Below, piece after piece: positions 1-9,445 of a DNA stretch of 64,000 nucleotides. The notes beneath the pieces were generated by a model that worked only from the letters and a program-made list of their open reading frames with translations, did not search any database and was not told the DNA's origin. A program made the position numbers and the translations under genes. Positions within the stretch are counted from its first letter, which is position 1. Every line of letters begins with the position of its first letter. Source of the DNA: [Flexibacter] sp. ATCC 35208 (lineage in GTDB: Bacteria > Bacteroidota > Bacteroidia > Chitinophagales > Chitinophagaceae); NCBI RefSeq assembly GCF_001975825.1, contig NZ_MTKN01000016.1, positions 1 through 64,000 of the forward strand, given 5' to 3'.

Positions 1-213
1 AATAAGTACCCTAAACAAATGAACAGAACCAATGCTCTTGCCATATGCAAAGAAGTATGGGAGGGCTTATGGATTCGATCAATGGTTTCAAAATCTATAA
101 AAGTGATTGATGATATACTTCTTAAAACATGTGAAAGTATTAGAACTGGCAGAAAGTTTCCAAGGAATCATAAAGTCAAGAAGCCGCCTGCAATGGAATA
201 CAAACAACTTTAG
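1..213 (+). pseudogene. C-terminal end of a transposase (probably IS4-like), cut by window edge
   Basis: The reading frame is open from base 1 and stops at 213, so only about 70 C-terminal residues are visible. The tail is very basic, with the sequence GRKFPRNHKVKKPP followed by a short YKQL end. This resembles the C-termini of IS4-type DDE transposases in Bacteroidota. No catalytic residue lies inside the window, so the family call rests on the tail alone. Whether the element is intact cannot be judged. It could instead be another basic DNA-binding protein. Confidence 0.4.
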
Positions 214-250
214 CCTTAACTAAACGACATTGATTTTAATGCCTGAAAAA

Positions 251-1843
251 TTAACGTACCATGACCAAGCTACCCATCTGCTTCATGGACTGACCTTTGC
301 TATCCGTATAGGTCACTACGTATACATAACTGCCCGAAGGCATCCGATTACCTCCGAAGATGCCATCCCAGCCCTGATCTGGATTTGCGGAGTGAAATAG
401 CAACTGGCCCCATCTTCCATAAACTGACAGGTTAAATGCTTTCACATCATCGTGTACTACCGCCCTGAATATGTCATTCTTACCGTCTCCATTCGGACTG
501 AAAGCTGTGGGCAGATACAGCGCACAATCCCTGGCCTCTCTGGAAACATCTGCCTCCCCTTCAACCATACAACCATTGCTATCCGTGACCCTGAACCGGT
601 ACTCACCGTCATTCAACCCTATAAATGTACTATCCATCTGGCTGGCCTCATTACCCAGGATCGTATATGTGTATGTGGGAGTCCCGCCTTCTACAGTGAT
701 CGCAATCGCACCATTCTGTGTCGTATTACATGAAATATTCCTTGTCGAAATATGCACAATCTTCAACTCCTCCGGCTCCGTAATATGCAGGTTATTTACA
801 TCTACATCGCAATTAGCTGCATCCAGCACTTTTACATTATATTTACCTGCAGCCAAAGAAGAAAAACCGGAAGAATAACTATAAGTAATCCCCCCGTCAA
901 TACTGAATGTATAAGGAGATATGCCTCCGGATGCTGACATATAAATAGCTCCGTTGTCAGAATTGTAACAACTGTTATTGACGATCGCTGCTGTTGTCTT
1001 TACTTCATATTCGCCAATGATCACCTCCTGTTCCACACTAATACCATTCGCCCCCGTCACTTTCACTGAATACTTTCCCGACGCCAGATGGGAAACACAT
1101 GAATCATTGTATTTAAAGGGATTCCAATCGTACTTATAAGGACCTTCTCCTCCTTTCACTTTTACAGCAGCCCAACCATTGCTCGAGTTCTTACAGGCAT
1201 TGCTAACCGACACTTCTATCTGCGGTACCTCCTTAATAGTAGCAGATAAATTATCCAGCAGCACTGCTGAATAATTCTCTGAATCACAGTTACCTGCCAG
1301 GTAAGGACTGAACAATAAATATTCACAATCTATCTTTGGACGGATAGTCACTACCTTTCTCTGCCAGTCAGTGTTATAAAACTCGCCGGAGGTCCACAAA
1401 GTATCTTCCTTGCTGTTGATACCACTACCACCATAAATACCCAGTGAACCAAAACAGATTTTTGTATAATAAAAAGGAGGGAAAGCGATGTCAAAACTAA
1501 ACATGTAAATTCTGCCCGCTTTCAACGGGGTAGAGAGCTTTTGTCCATACGTCTCATCCCATGCACTTCCATGCATAGCCCCCACATACGTTTCCCCGTC
1601 TGAGGCTGTTCTGTCTACTCCCAAAAAACCTGGTTGGGTATCCGGAGATTTACTACCGATCACCCATTCAGCAGGCAAACTTGCCTGCCCAACGGCCCCT
1701 TCAAGTGACGGATTACGTATCTGTATATCTTGTCCAAATATGCCTTCGCATAAAGAACAATTAATGGTTAAAATAAGAATAGCACGAATGAATAGAAAAT
1801 ACACTTTACAGACAGATGCTGTGCTCTGAATTAGTGTTCTCAT
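251..1843 (-). CDS. Secreted SprB-repeat protein with type IX (type B) C-terminal sorting domain
   Basis: A 530-residue exported protein, probably a cell-surface adhesin. A hydrophobic N-terminus ends near FGQ, a likely signal peptidase site. Residues about 40-205 look like a beta-sandwich, carbohydrate-binding-like domain. Three SprB-type repeats follow, each with a conserved Cys and a GGxxPY motif (about 210-280, 285-360, 365-430). The last 90 residues carry the gliding-motility-associated C-terminal signature: AFSPNGDGKNDIF, then WDG and PSGSYVY. Known proteins of this type cross the outer membrane by the type IX system. The gene lies just after the terminator of the polysaccharide operon and has its own 5' region with a perfect hairpin. 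The ligand is unknown. Confidence 0.85.
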   Translation of the reverse strand: MRTLIQSTASVCKVYFLFIRAILILTINCSLCEGIFGQDIQIRNPSLEGAVGQASLPAEWVIGSKSPDTQPGFLGVDRTASDGETYVGAMHGSAWDETYGQKLSTPLKAGRIYMFSFDIAFPPFYYTKICFGSLGIYGGSGINSKEDTLWTSGEFYNTDWQRKVVTIRPKIDCEYLLFSPYLAGNCDSENYSAVLLDNLSATIKEVPQIEVSVSNACKNSSNGWAAVKVKGGEGPYKYDWNPFKYNDSCVSHLASGKYSVKVTGANGISVEQEVIIGEYEVKTTAAIVNNSCYNSDNGAIYMSASGGISPYTFSIDGGITYSYSSGFSSLAAGKYNVKVLDAANCDVDVNNLHITEPEELKIVHISTRNISCNTTQNGAIAITVEGGTPTYTYTILGNEASQMDSTFIGLNDGEYRFRVTDSNGCMVEGEADVSREARDCALYLPTAFSPNGDGKNDIFRAVVHDDVKAFNLSVYGRWGQLLFHSANPDQGWDGIFGGNRMPSGSYVYVVTYTDSKGQSMKQMGSLVMVR

Positions 1844-1864
1844 AGGATAATTAAAAATAGTTGT

Positions 1865-1902
1865 TCACTTCAATTAATGGGTGAATCCATTAATTGAAGT
1901 GA
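1865..1902 (-). promoter_or_regulatory. Perfect 16-bp inverted repeat in front of the SprB-repeat gene
   Basis: Arms 1865-1880 and 1887-1902 are exact reverse complements separated by the six bases GTGAAT. The repeat ends 22 bases upstream of the start codon at 1843, downstream of the preceding operon terminator. No T-run follows it directly on the minus strand, so it is more likely a 5'-leader hairpin or a dimeric operator than a terminator. Confidence 0.55.
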
Positions 1903-2018
1903 TATGTTTTTTCATAGGACGAAAAATAACATTCCAAATATATGATTTATTTTTAAATATTAAATTTTTAAATATTAAACCCGGTTAAAAATAATGACTT
2001 ATTAACTTCCTATAACGA

Positions 2019-2056
2019 AAAAGAGGGTTCTCCATTATCTGAAGGCACCCTCTTTT
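2019..2056 (-). terminator. Rho-independent terminator of the polysaccharide operon
   Basis: AAAAGAGGGT (2019-2028) pairs with ACCCTCTTTT (2047-2056). On the minus strand the second arm runs into CTCTTTTT. It sits 20 bases after the stop codon of the last operon gene (2077). Confidence 0.8.
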
Positions 2057-2076
2057 ATTATTTGAAAATCCTGATT

Positions 2077-3207
2077 TTAATCGAACAAATTGCAGATAAT
2101 ATTCGTTACACGTTCCAGGTCCGCACGGGCTAAATTGGAACCACTTGGCAAACATAAGCCCATATTAAACAATTCTTCGGATGTTCCATTTACATAAGCA
2201 GGCGTACCGACAAAAACGGGTTGTAAATGCATTGGTTTCCATAATGGCCTGGATTCAATATTATCAGCGGCCAGTGCCAGCCTGATGTTTTCCCTGGTCA
2301 CTCCTTTACTTACTGTCGGATCAATCACCAGCGTAGTCAACCAGAAGTTGCTCATGGAACCTGGTATTTCATCCAGGAATTTGATGCCTGGCAACTGTCC
2401 CAACGTTTTGCTGTAATATGCTTTATTACTTCTGCGTTGCTGTACGCGCTCGTTCAGTACTTTCAGTTGTCCACGGCCGATACCTGCGCAGATGTTACTC
2501 ATTCTGTAGTTATACCCTACATGACTATGCTCGTAATGCGGAGCATTGTCTCTTGCCTGTGTAGCCAGAAAACGCGCCTGTTTCACAGCTGCCTCATCAT
2601 TACTTATTAATGCACCGCCTCCACTCGTAGTGATAATTTTATTGCCATTAAAACTTAGAATACCAAAATTACCCATCGCACCGCATGCAATACCTTTATA
2701 AGATGAACCCAGTGCTTCTGCCGCATCTTCTATAAGTGTAATCTCATATTTGCGCGCAACAGCAATGATCTCATCCATTTTTGCGGGCATTCCATACAGA
2801 TGCACTATAATAATGGCTTTGGTTTTCTTACCTTTTTTAATTCTGTCGAGAATTGCCTCTTCCAGCAAATCCGGATCCATATTCCAGGTATCCTTTTCGC
2901 TGTCCACAAAAACCGGTAATGCCCCCACATACATAATAGGATTTGCTGATGCCGAAAATGTCATACTTTGACAGATGACTTCATCTTCCCGACCCACACC
3001 CGCCAGAATCAATGCCAGGTGTAATGCTGAAGTACCTGACGACAATGCAGCTACATGCTTCACGCCTGTAATGCCAGACAACTCCACTTCAAATCCGTCT
3101 ACGTTCGGCCCTAAAGGCGCAATCCAGTTAGCAGCAAATGCTTCATTTACAAAGTTCAGCTCCTCTCCTCCCATATGTGGAGATGACAGCCAGATTTTTG
3201 TGCTCAT
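2077..3207 (-). CDS. DegT/DnrJ/EryC1/StrS aminotransferase, PglE-like
   Basis: A 376-residue PLP-dependent sugar aminotransferase of normal family length. The PLP lysine is in SFNGNKIIT, and the cofactor-binding Asp/Glu lies in LIEDAAEALGSSY. Enzymes of this group move an amino group from glutamate onto a 4-keto nucleotide sugar. It is the last gene of the operon, and its ATG shares one base with the stop codon of the PglD-like gene (TAATG). With the PglD-, PglC- and PglF-like proteins nearby, the likely reaction is amination of UDP-4-keto-6-deoxy-GlcNAc to the bacillosamine precursor. That substrate is inferred from the neighbours, since the family also acts on other keto sugars. Confidence 0.9.
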   Translation of the reverse strand: MSTKIWLSSPHMGGEELNFVNEAFAANWIAPLGPNVDGFEVELSGITGVKHVAALSSGTSALHLALILAGVGREDEVICQSMTFSASANPIMYVGALPVFVDSEKDTWNMDPDLLEEAILDRIKKGKKTKAIIIVHLYGMPAKMDEIIAVARKYEITLIEDAAEALGSSYKGIACGAMGNFGILSFNGNKIITTSGGGALISNDEAAVKQARFLATQARDNAPHYEHSHVGYNYRMSNICAGIGRGQLKVLNERVQQRRSNKAYYSKTLGQLPGIKFLDEIPGSMSNFWLTTLVIDPTVSKGVTRENIRLALAADNIESRPLWKPMHLQPVFVGTPAYVNGTSEELFNMGLCLPSGSNLARADLERVTNIICNLFD

Positions 3208-3821
3208 TATTTCTGATTAAAATTATTTTTGTGTAATTCTTTTGCAGGATTACCAACCACCACTGCGTTGTCCGGCACCTCCCTGGTCACTACTGCTCCT
3301 GCCCCTATTGTCGCCCACCTACCGATGACGATACCGGGTATTATCACTGCACCGGCGCCGATATGCGCACCTTCCTCGATTTTTACGCCTCCACATACTG
3401 CCACATTAGGTGAGATATGTACATAATCTGCAATGATGCAATCATGGTCAACAGACGCATTGGTATTGATAATACAATGCCTACCTATTATCGTATCCGC
3501 ATTAATAGTTACACCTGCCATCAACACAGAACCATCACCAATTACAGCCCTGCATGATACAGTCGCGGCAGGATGAATGCTTTTCATAAAGGGGACTCTC
3601 AGCTGCGCTGCCACCTTTTTACGAAGATGGTTGTCTCCCAGGGCTATCACCATCCCTGTAATTGTGTTGTCCCACTCCGGATTATACCTGCTTACTTCGT
3701 AATCCCATAATGTATGTACCGCCTGATTGTCGTCAAATAAGCCAGCGGCTTTAGTTCCCTGCTGTTCCAGGATTTCCAGTATTACTTTGGCATGGCCACC
3801 GGCTCCGTACAAATAAATCAT
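3207..3821 (-). CDS. Sugar O/N-acetyltransferase, PglD/NeuD-like
   Basis: A 204-residue acetyltransferase. The N-terminus has the Rossmann-like start IYLYGAGGHAKVI typical of the NeuD/PglD family. The C-terminal half is a left-handed beta-helix of hexapeptide repeats ending in VVTREVPDNAVVVGNPAK. PglD acetylates the 4-amino group of UDP-2-acetamido-4-amino-trideoxyglucose with acetyl-CoA. The catalytic His of the family is plausibly within NASVDHDC. It is coupled to the aminotransferase by a one-base overlap and follows the PglC-like gene by 12 bases, which supports a bacillosamine role. NeuD-like sialic acid acetylation is less likely because no sialic acid genes are present. Confidence 0.87.
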   Translation of the reverse strand: MIYLYGAGGHAKVILEILEQQGTKAAGLFDDNQAVHTLWDYEVSRYNPEWDNTITGMVIALGDNHLRKKVAAQLRVPFMKSIHPAATVSCRAVIGDGSVLMAGVTINADTIIGRHCIINTNASVDHDCIIADYVHISPNVAVCGGVKIEEGAHIGAGAVIIPGIVIGRWATIGAGAVVTREVPDNAVVVGNPAKELHKNNFNQK

Positions 3822-3833
3822 TGGCTGTGCATT

Positions 3834-4448
3834 TTAATTGCCTGTAAATTTCTCAGCTGTAGCTACATTGTCAGCATTGATCCCTTCTGATTTTGCCACT
3901 TTGGTAAAGGTCAGATATAGGATCTTTAAATCCAGCGCGGCACTGATATTTTCTACATAATAAACGTCGTACGCGAATTTCTGTTGCCAGCTGATGGCGT
4001 TTCGGCCGTTAACCTGCGCCCAGCCGGTAATACCTGGTCTAACGTCGTGCCTCCTTGCCTGTTCTACATTGTACAGGGGTAGGTATTCTGGCAACAGGGG
4101 ACGTGGCCCTATCAGGCTCATGTCTCCCATTATCACATTCAGGAGCTGTGGCAACTCATCCAGCGATGTCTTTCTTACAAATTTCCCTACAGATGTTAGT
4201 CGCTCCGCATCCGACAATAAATTCCCCTCAGCATCTTTTTTATCGTTCATAGTTTTGTACTTCACCACTTTAAAAATCTGCCCGTTCTTTCCGGGACGCC
4301 GCTGAAAGAAAAAGGGTGTACCTCCGTTAAAAATGGCCAGTAAGATAGTCATGATGATAAATAAAGGGAATAATATTATGAAAGCGCTCACTGCTACTAT
4401 CAGATCTATCAATCGCTTTACAAATATGTTATAAAATTTGCCGGACAT
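3834..4448 (-). CDS. Initiating sugar-phosphate transferase, PglC-like
   Basis: A 204-residue bacterial sugar transferase that would put the first sugar phosphate onto undecaprenyl phosphate at the inner membrane face. One hydrophobic segment (about residues 12-37, reentrant helix type) precedes the cytosolic domain. Key motifs are KVVKYKTM, the catalytic DE pair in SLDELPQLLNV and GPRPLLPEY, then the Trp-rich GITGWAQVNGRN. The small monotopic size is like PglC rather than the larger WbaP/WcaJ type with extra membrane segments. In context the donor is probably UDP-diNAcBac, although this family also uses other UDP-sugars. Confidence 0.9.
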   Translation of the reverse strand: MSGKFYNIFVKRLIDLIVAVSAFIILFPLFIIMTILLAIFNGGTPFFFQRRPGKNGQIFKVVKYKTMNDKKDAEGNLLSDAERLTSVGKFVRKTSLDELPQLLNVIMGDMSLIGPRPLLPEYLPLYNVEQARRHDVRPGITGWAQVNGRNAISWQQKFAYDVYYVENISAALDLKILYLTFTKVAKSEGINADNVATAEKFTGN

Positions 4449-4464
4449 TACTGTTTATATATTT

Positions 4465-6600
4465 TTACTCTGATAAAGCAGAGATTATTTTATCTCTCGC
4501 CGCATCCGCCTGTGACGCATCGCCAGGTGCCCCTAACACTGATGCAGCAAGTGCTTTTGCTTTTGAAGCACCCAATTTCTTTGCATACAATTGCAATAAT
4601 TCATAATCTTCTACTCCCATCATAAATCCTTCCCAACGCCGCGATGAGACGATATTGTCACCGTCCACATATACGGCTGCATAATTAGTAGATCCTGCAA
4701 AGTAACGTGTCTTCAGGATATTATTAAATGCATCCTTTGAATCAGCATAAGCCCAAAAACCAACACCTTTATATCCGTTTGCGAAAGCTTTCCAGGACAT
4801 CAGGCGGTAATAATTATATGGGCTTAGTAACTCGGCATTTCCCTTTGTATTATAAATCCAGGATTTATCAGCTACAGTCGGTACGGTATATATATAGTCC
4901 TCAAAGACCTGCATGACATCCATATACTGATTTAACTGCGATATTTTATTATCTGGCAGTTTGCCAACCGTCATATACAACTTTATTCCAGGCACTGCAC
5001 TCTTTGCCCATTGGGCAAAGGCTATCAGCTTATCCACGTCTTTTACTTCAATCTCATCATATGGGTAAACATACACGTTTTGCATATTCCAACCACTCTG
5101 TGTAACTACCTTGCTCAGATTCTGATACCATATTTTAAAATCCGATTTCCATCCGTCAGACAGAAAGTCATTTTTCTTACAGTAATTCAGATTTTCCGCA
5201 GATACAAAATTCATGTATAATAATAAGGTTCTGGGCTTATAATTTCCAAAAGCAGACAAATAGCCATTCAACGCGGATCCCGTATTATGCTGTATATCTC
5301 CTAATGCATTCGGAGGGATCACAGCAGTATTTATATGATGATTATATAAATCTTTTACAGCTGTAGCTTTCCGAGTGTTCAACATCGGGTAATACAGGTA
5401 AGCCCATACATTTGTATTCAAAGCAAACTTACTTTCATCAAACCTGATTTTCGCTACCGAAACATTTATTGTAACAGTTTGACTGGTCTTACCATCACTT
5501 ACACTAATACTGTTCTTGCTACTTCCGGCGCCACTACCTGTCAATTCAGCCAGAAATAACCTTGACTCACCGACATCTAATGTCAGCTGTTTATCTGCTA
5601 TCTGCAGCGGATCAGCTGTTTGCTGGTAATTCATATGAGAGGTAAGGAATGGTACGGTATACAATGTAAGCCTCCCCGTGTGCTGATCACCGCTGACATT
5701 AATTGTATAATTCGCTTTCTCCTGACTCAGATTAGTTACAATAAAACCTACATAGGAATGTCCGTTGATCACAGTCTTAACATTGACATTATCTGAAGAG
5801 CGTTTTACTGGTTTATATACAGTACCCAGGGCATCCCAAGCATTGAAAAAATTAACTGTAAAATCATTGCCCAGCTGCTGTTTCAGCTGACTTGCAAAAG
5901 CAGCACCAGAGGCCCCCTTATTGTTACTACTGATCGAACCCACTGCCGCCTGATATTGCAGATTCTTTGCCAAACCAGCTCTATTGGCTGCATCCTTCTG
6001 CACCAGGTCATCCACCTGCTCATCTACCGGCTTATTGCTAAACGCCATTCTGGACGAAGCACCTCCCCCTGCATTGAAGATCTGTATTTCATCACAAAAC
6101 AATAATAAACCTTGTACGATCGCTACCAGTTTTACATAGCGCCCATGTACCATAGCTGTCTTCAACTGAAATTTCTGTATTTTATAATCTCCGGCAACAT
6201 TATCACCACCTGCCATCACATCACCCACGTATTGATAGGTGGACCCGTCATCCGATACAAATACAAACACATTTGAAGGATAATACACACTCGCCTGTTC
6301 CCTTCTGGCAGTATTAAACGTTAACTGATTAAAATCAACTGATTTCCCCAGATCGATCTCAATGCTAATTCTGGAAGCCTTGTGCCAGCCTGCTGTTTGT
6401 TTACTATTCCAGAAATATCCTGAAGTATAAACACCATCCGTCAATAAACTTTTATCATCCCCTGGAGCTGTGTTCTGATAGTTAGGGGGTACACTCAGCG
6501 TATAGGGCCTGTTCAAAGCCAGGTCCTTCTGTCCATTAGCAACATTACAAGCACCAACGGTAATCATCAACATGGAAAAAAACATTTTAATCCGGTTCAT
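4465..6600 (-). CDS. Secreted discoidin (F5/8C) plus DUF4091-like glycosidase-fold protein
   Basis: The start at 6600 is chosen because it gives a signal peptide (MNRIKMFFSMLMITVGAC, cleavage near NGQ) and clears the upstream glycosyltransferase. An upstream in-frame start would overlap that gene. The product has 711 residues. Residues about 25-180 form a discoidin-like domain with ALNRPYTLS and the end VKLVAIVQG. The C-terminal part resembles DUF4091 proteins, which are related to GH123-like TIM barrels: VYVYPYDEIEVKDV, then SRRWEGFMMGVEDYELL. It is unusual among sugar-assembly genes and may trim or bind the exported polysaccharide. Substrate and activity are unknown. Confidence 0.7.
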   Translation of the reverse strand: MNRIKMFFSMLMITVGACNVANGQKDLALNRPYTLSVPPNYQNTAPGDDKSLLTDGVYTSGYFWNSKQTAGWHKASRISIEIDLGKSVDFNQLTFNTARREQASVYYPSNVFVFVSDDGSTYQYVGDVMAGGDNVAGDYKIQKFQLKTAMVHGRYVKLVAIVQGLLLFCDEIQIFNAGGGASSRMAFSNKPVDEQVDDLVQKDAANRAGLAKNLQYQAAVGSISSNNKGASGAAFASQLKQQLGNDFTVNFFNAWDALGTVYKPVKRSSDNVNVKTVINGHSYVGFIVTNLSQEKANYTINVSGDQHTGRLTLYTVPFLTSHMNYQQTADPLQIADKQLTLDVGESRLFLAELTGSGAGSSKNSISVSDGKTSQTVTINVSVAKIRFDESKFALNTNVWAYLYYPMLNTRKATAVKDLYNHHINTAVIPPNALGDIQHNTGSALNGYLSAFGNYKPRTLLLYMNFVSAENLNYCKKNDFLSDGWKSDFKIWYQNLSKVVTQSGWNMQNVYVYPYDEIEVKDVDKLIAFAQWAKSAVPGIKLYMTVGKLPDNKISQLNQYMDVMQVFEDYIYTVPTVADKSWIYNTKGNAELLSPYNYYRLMSWKAFANGYKGVGFWAYADSKDAFNNILKTRYFAGSTNYAAVYVDGDNIVSSRRWEGFMMGVEDYELLQLYAKKLGASKAKALAASVLGAPGDASQADAARDKIISALSE

Positions 6601-6628
6601 CCTTCTTAGTTTTTTAATGTCAACAATA

Positions 6629-7843
6629 CTAAACAGCCAATAAAACATCCTGGTACCTTGCAGCTGCAATATCCAGTGAATACCGTTCCTCGGCAAGTTT
6701 AATTGCATTATTACGTTGTTTCGCCAAGGTTGAATGATCGTTAAGATAATTGGACAATGCGGTAGCAGCAGCTTTGATATTGCTTGCTGGAGATAATACT
6801 ATCCCCACCTCTTTTTCATGGATGGCAGTTGCCTGCCAGCCTTCATAGTTGATCAAAATAGGCCGGCCAGCGGCCAGACAATCAAAGAACTTGTTGGCCG
6901 AGTTAGCCCAAAGCTCCTTAACAGGAATAAAAAAAGAACTGCCAATTGTACTTTCTGCGTATAATTTTGGCAACATATTTTTAGGCACCGGGTCAAGGAA
7001 GAAAACCTGTCTGTTCAGTACCTGCCTTTCTGCTGCATACCGAAGCAATTCCGGTTTTTCCATACCATCTCCCAATACCATGAATACGATCTCAGGATCA
7101 ATCTGAGCGGTTTCAGCCGCCAGGTCTATTACATATTTTATGCCATTCACCATGCCAAGCGTACCTGCATATAGCACAATTTTATCAGATGCTGTGTACT
7201 TAGGCATTATTGGCGCGCCTTCTGGCACATTAGAAAATCGCTTCATTTCTGAAATATTATAAATAACTGTAACCTTATCGCTGTTTGTTCCCGTTCTGCT
7301 AACAATAGAATGTTTCATATCTTCCGAAAGCGCTACTATATGCTTTGCATTACGGTAAATATATTTTTCAAATGAATTCAGTATCCTGATCAATTGACGG
7401 TTCCTGATTACACCTATTGCAACAGGTACCTCCGGCCATATATCCCTCGCCTCAAAAATAAATGGTGTATGATGTAACATTTTTTTCACCAATGCAGGTA
7501 TTGCAATGGTTAAAGGAGTAGAAGTAGCAATTACCACATCTCCTTTTACCTTCAATACTCTTCTGGATGCATACAGGAAAAACTGCAGGAAAACAAAGAT
7601 ACGCTTTGCAAAACTCAGTTTATTATTATACTCCTGCTTTAATACATGCAATTCAATCCCTTCATAGTTGATAACTGTCCAGGTGCCAGTTAATTCAAAA
7701 TCCTTCAAAAAAGCACTTGTTGTGATCATGATCACCTGATGGCCCTGCTCCAGAAATTTTTTTGACAAGTCATAGGAACGTGTTCCCCCTGACATTGAAG
7801 GGATTGCAAAATATTGGTGTAAATAAATAATTCTCTTAGTCAT
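6629..7843 (-). CDS. GT4 glycosyltransferase, WbuB-like
   Basis: A 404-residue GT-B fold retaining glycosyltransferase. The N-terminus IIYLHQYFAIPSMSGGTRSY is the pattern of WbuB-type transferases, which in known O-antigen clusters add amino-deoxysugars. The C-terminal nucleotide-sugar domain has VLYAGTLGMVNG and an ANKFFDCLAAGRPILIN segment. There is no signal peptide, so it acts on the lipid-linked repeat unit at the cytosolic face. It overlaps the next upstream gene by 8 bases. The donor and acceptor sugars cannot be read from the sequence. Confidence 0.88.
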   Translation of the reverse strand: MTKRIIYLHQYFAIPSMSGGTRSYDLSKKFLEQGHQVIMITTSAFLKDFELTGTWTVINYEGIELHVLKQEYNNKLSFAKRIFVFLQFFLYASRRVLKVKGDVVIATSTPLTIAIPALVKKMLHHTPFIFEARDIWPEVPVAIGVIRNRQLIRILNSFEKYIYRNAKHIVALSEDMKHSIVSRTGTNSDKVTVIYNISEMKRFSNVPEGAPIMPKYTASDKIVLYAGTLGMVNGIKYVIDLAAETAQIDPEIVFMVLGDGMEKPELLRYAAERQVLNRQVFFLDPVPKNMLPKLYAESTIGSSFFIPVKELWANSANKFFDCLAAGRPILINYEGWQATAIHEKEVGIVLSPASNIKAAATALSNYLNDHSTLAKQRNNAIKLAEERYSLDIAAARYQDVLLAV

Positions 7844-8924
7844 TTAATAAGGCTATTTTTGTGTAAATTTTCTCCAGTTTCTGCATATTTATCCGGCGGT
7901 TTCCTTCCACTACTACATACTCCTGATTTTGCACAAGGATACCAGGTACCTTTTCAAAAAATTCGTCCCTCAGGTATATCAATTGTTCTGCCAGTTTTTC
8001 AGCATCCCCTACAGGGAACAACAAAGCGGATCTTTCATGTGCAAGAATAGCCTTGTTCGCCACTATATCAGTCACTACCGGAAACAAGCCAGCAGCCATT
8101 GCTTCCAGCAGGCTAAGGCTTGTGCCATCCGATCTGGAGGATGAAAGGTATACACTGCACTTTTCAAATACCGATAACTGTGCTGTATTTTCCACTTGTC
8201 CGTAAAATGTGACCTGGCTGTTCAGATTATGTGTATTTACAAAATCTAAAGCAGCCTGTTGGAATGGCCCTCCACCAATAAAAGACATTTCAAATGGCAC
8301 CTGATTTTGCTGCAGCACTACCAATGCCTTCAGAATCGTCATATGGTCATAAACGGGCTCAAATCGCCTGTTACAAACCATCCTTAAAACATAAGGCACT
8401 GTATGGGCTGCATGATGCTCCCTGAATAAATCATAATTGATACCTACATTAATATTGTAAACCTTCTTATCTGATATACCCAATTGCAGGACTTTGTCAT
8501 ACAATTCCCCTGATACCACATTCACTGCCGATGCCCTGCCCAATATGCGTTTGAGTAAGACGCGCCATACGCAGGATTTTACACTAGTATTTATGTCACT
8601 GCCATGGGCCGTTACTACTGTTCCCGGATGATGAATGATATAGGCAGCTAGTCCTCCACTTGTCACATAATGTGCGTGAATAATATCAGGCCGCAGTTTT
8701 TTTATAATTTTCTTAGCTTTAAAAGCGGCTATAATGTATTTATATTTATATTTATTTGTCTTTACATCATATTCTTTACCCGTCCAGGCATTGTGCACCG
8801 GTACATTCCTTTCAGGAGAAGGACTTAACGCAATAAAATGCACCTCATGCCCTTCTGCCCTGAAGTAATCTATATAGGGCTGAATATGGGTAAATGTACC
8901 CGCAGATAAAAAGCAGATTTTCAT
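7836..8924 (-). CDS. GT4 glycosyltransferase
   Basis: A 362-residue GT-B glycosyltransferase. The N-terminal half has HIQPYIDYFRAEGHEVHFI and HAHYVTSGGLAAY. The C-terminal donor site has SSSRSDGTSLSLLEAMAAGL, a variant of the GT4 EX7E motif in which the first acidic residue is replaced by the DGTS stretch. Its ATG shares one base with the stop of the acyltransferase (TAATG), so it is translationally coupled. It probably adds one sugar of the repeat unit. Confidence 0.87.
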   Translation of the reverse strand: MKICFLSAGTFTHIQPYIDYFRAEGHEVHFIALSPSPERNVPVHNAWTGKEYDVKTNKYKYKYIIAAFKAKKIIKKLRPDIIHAHYVTSGGLAAYIIHHPGTVVTAHGSDINTSVKSCVWRVLLKRILGRASAVNVVSGELYDKVLQLGISDKKVYNINVGINYDLFREHHAAHTVPYVLRMVCNRRFEPVYDHMTILKALVVLQQNQVPFEMSFIGGGPFQQAALDFVNTHNLNSQVTFYGQVENTAQLSVFEKCSVYLSSSRSDGTSLSLLEAMAAGLFPVVTDIVANKAILAHERSALLFPVGDAEKLAEQLIYLRDEFFEKVPGILVQNQEYVVVEGNRRINMQKLEKIYTKIALLND

Positions 8925-9445
8925 TACTGATCCCTGTATTTAATAATTTTCGCAGGATTACCTCCTACAATTGCATAATCAGGAACATTTTTAGTCACTA
9001 CCGCACCTGCTGCTATTATTGCTCCTGTACCAATGGTGACACCTGGCAATATAATCACTCTCGTACCAATCCAGACATCATCTTTAATCTCCACTGGCTT
9101 CACAACCGATCCTTGCTGCATATTCATGGGAATGCTCAGGTCATCATACTTATGGTTGCGGGTGAGAATAATAACCTCTGGTCCCATCATGACATTTTCT
9201 CCTATAATCAGCGGCCCTCTAACATGTGCGCGGACACCAAGCCCGGAATTATGCCCAATAGAAATTCCCTTTCCCGAGCCTACATTCGCGCGACTTTCCA
9301 CATTAATATCCTGACCCGCTTTATCAAGGATTCCGCTGGCAATAAATGCACGAATCTTCCTGATAACGAAAAAATACCGGTTATTCGTTTCCGGAAGGTA
9401 ATAGGCAAAGCCGTAATAGAAGAATAAACTGATAATTCTGATCAT
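8924..9445 (-). CDS. Hexapeptide-repeat acyltransferase, WcaF-like
   Basis: A 173-residue left-handed beta-helix acyltransferase. Imperfect hexapeptides run through residues about 50-165, ending with [20 protein letters not shown]. The motifs [12 protein letters not shown] and [19 protein letters not shown] are those of WcaF/maltose-acetyltransferase relatives. It probably O-acetylates a sugar in the repeat unit. It overlaps the upstream glycosyltransferase by four bases (ATGA type) and the downstream one by one base. Confidence 0.87.
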   Translation of the reverse strand: MIRIISLFFYYGFAYYLPETNNRYFFVIRKIRAFIASGILDKAGQDINVESRANVGSGKGISIGHNSGLGVRAHVRGPLIIGENVMMGPEVIILTRNHKYDDLSIPMNMQQGSVVKPVEIKDDVWIGTRVIILPGVTIGTGAIIAAGAVVTKNVPDYAIVGGNPAKIIKYRDQ

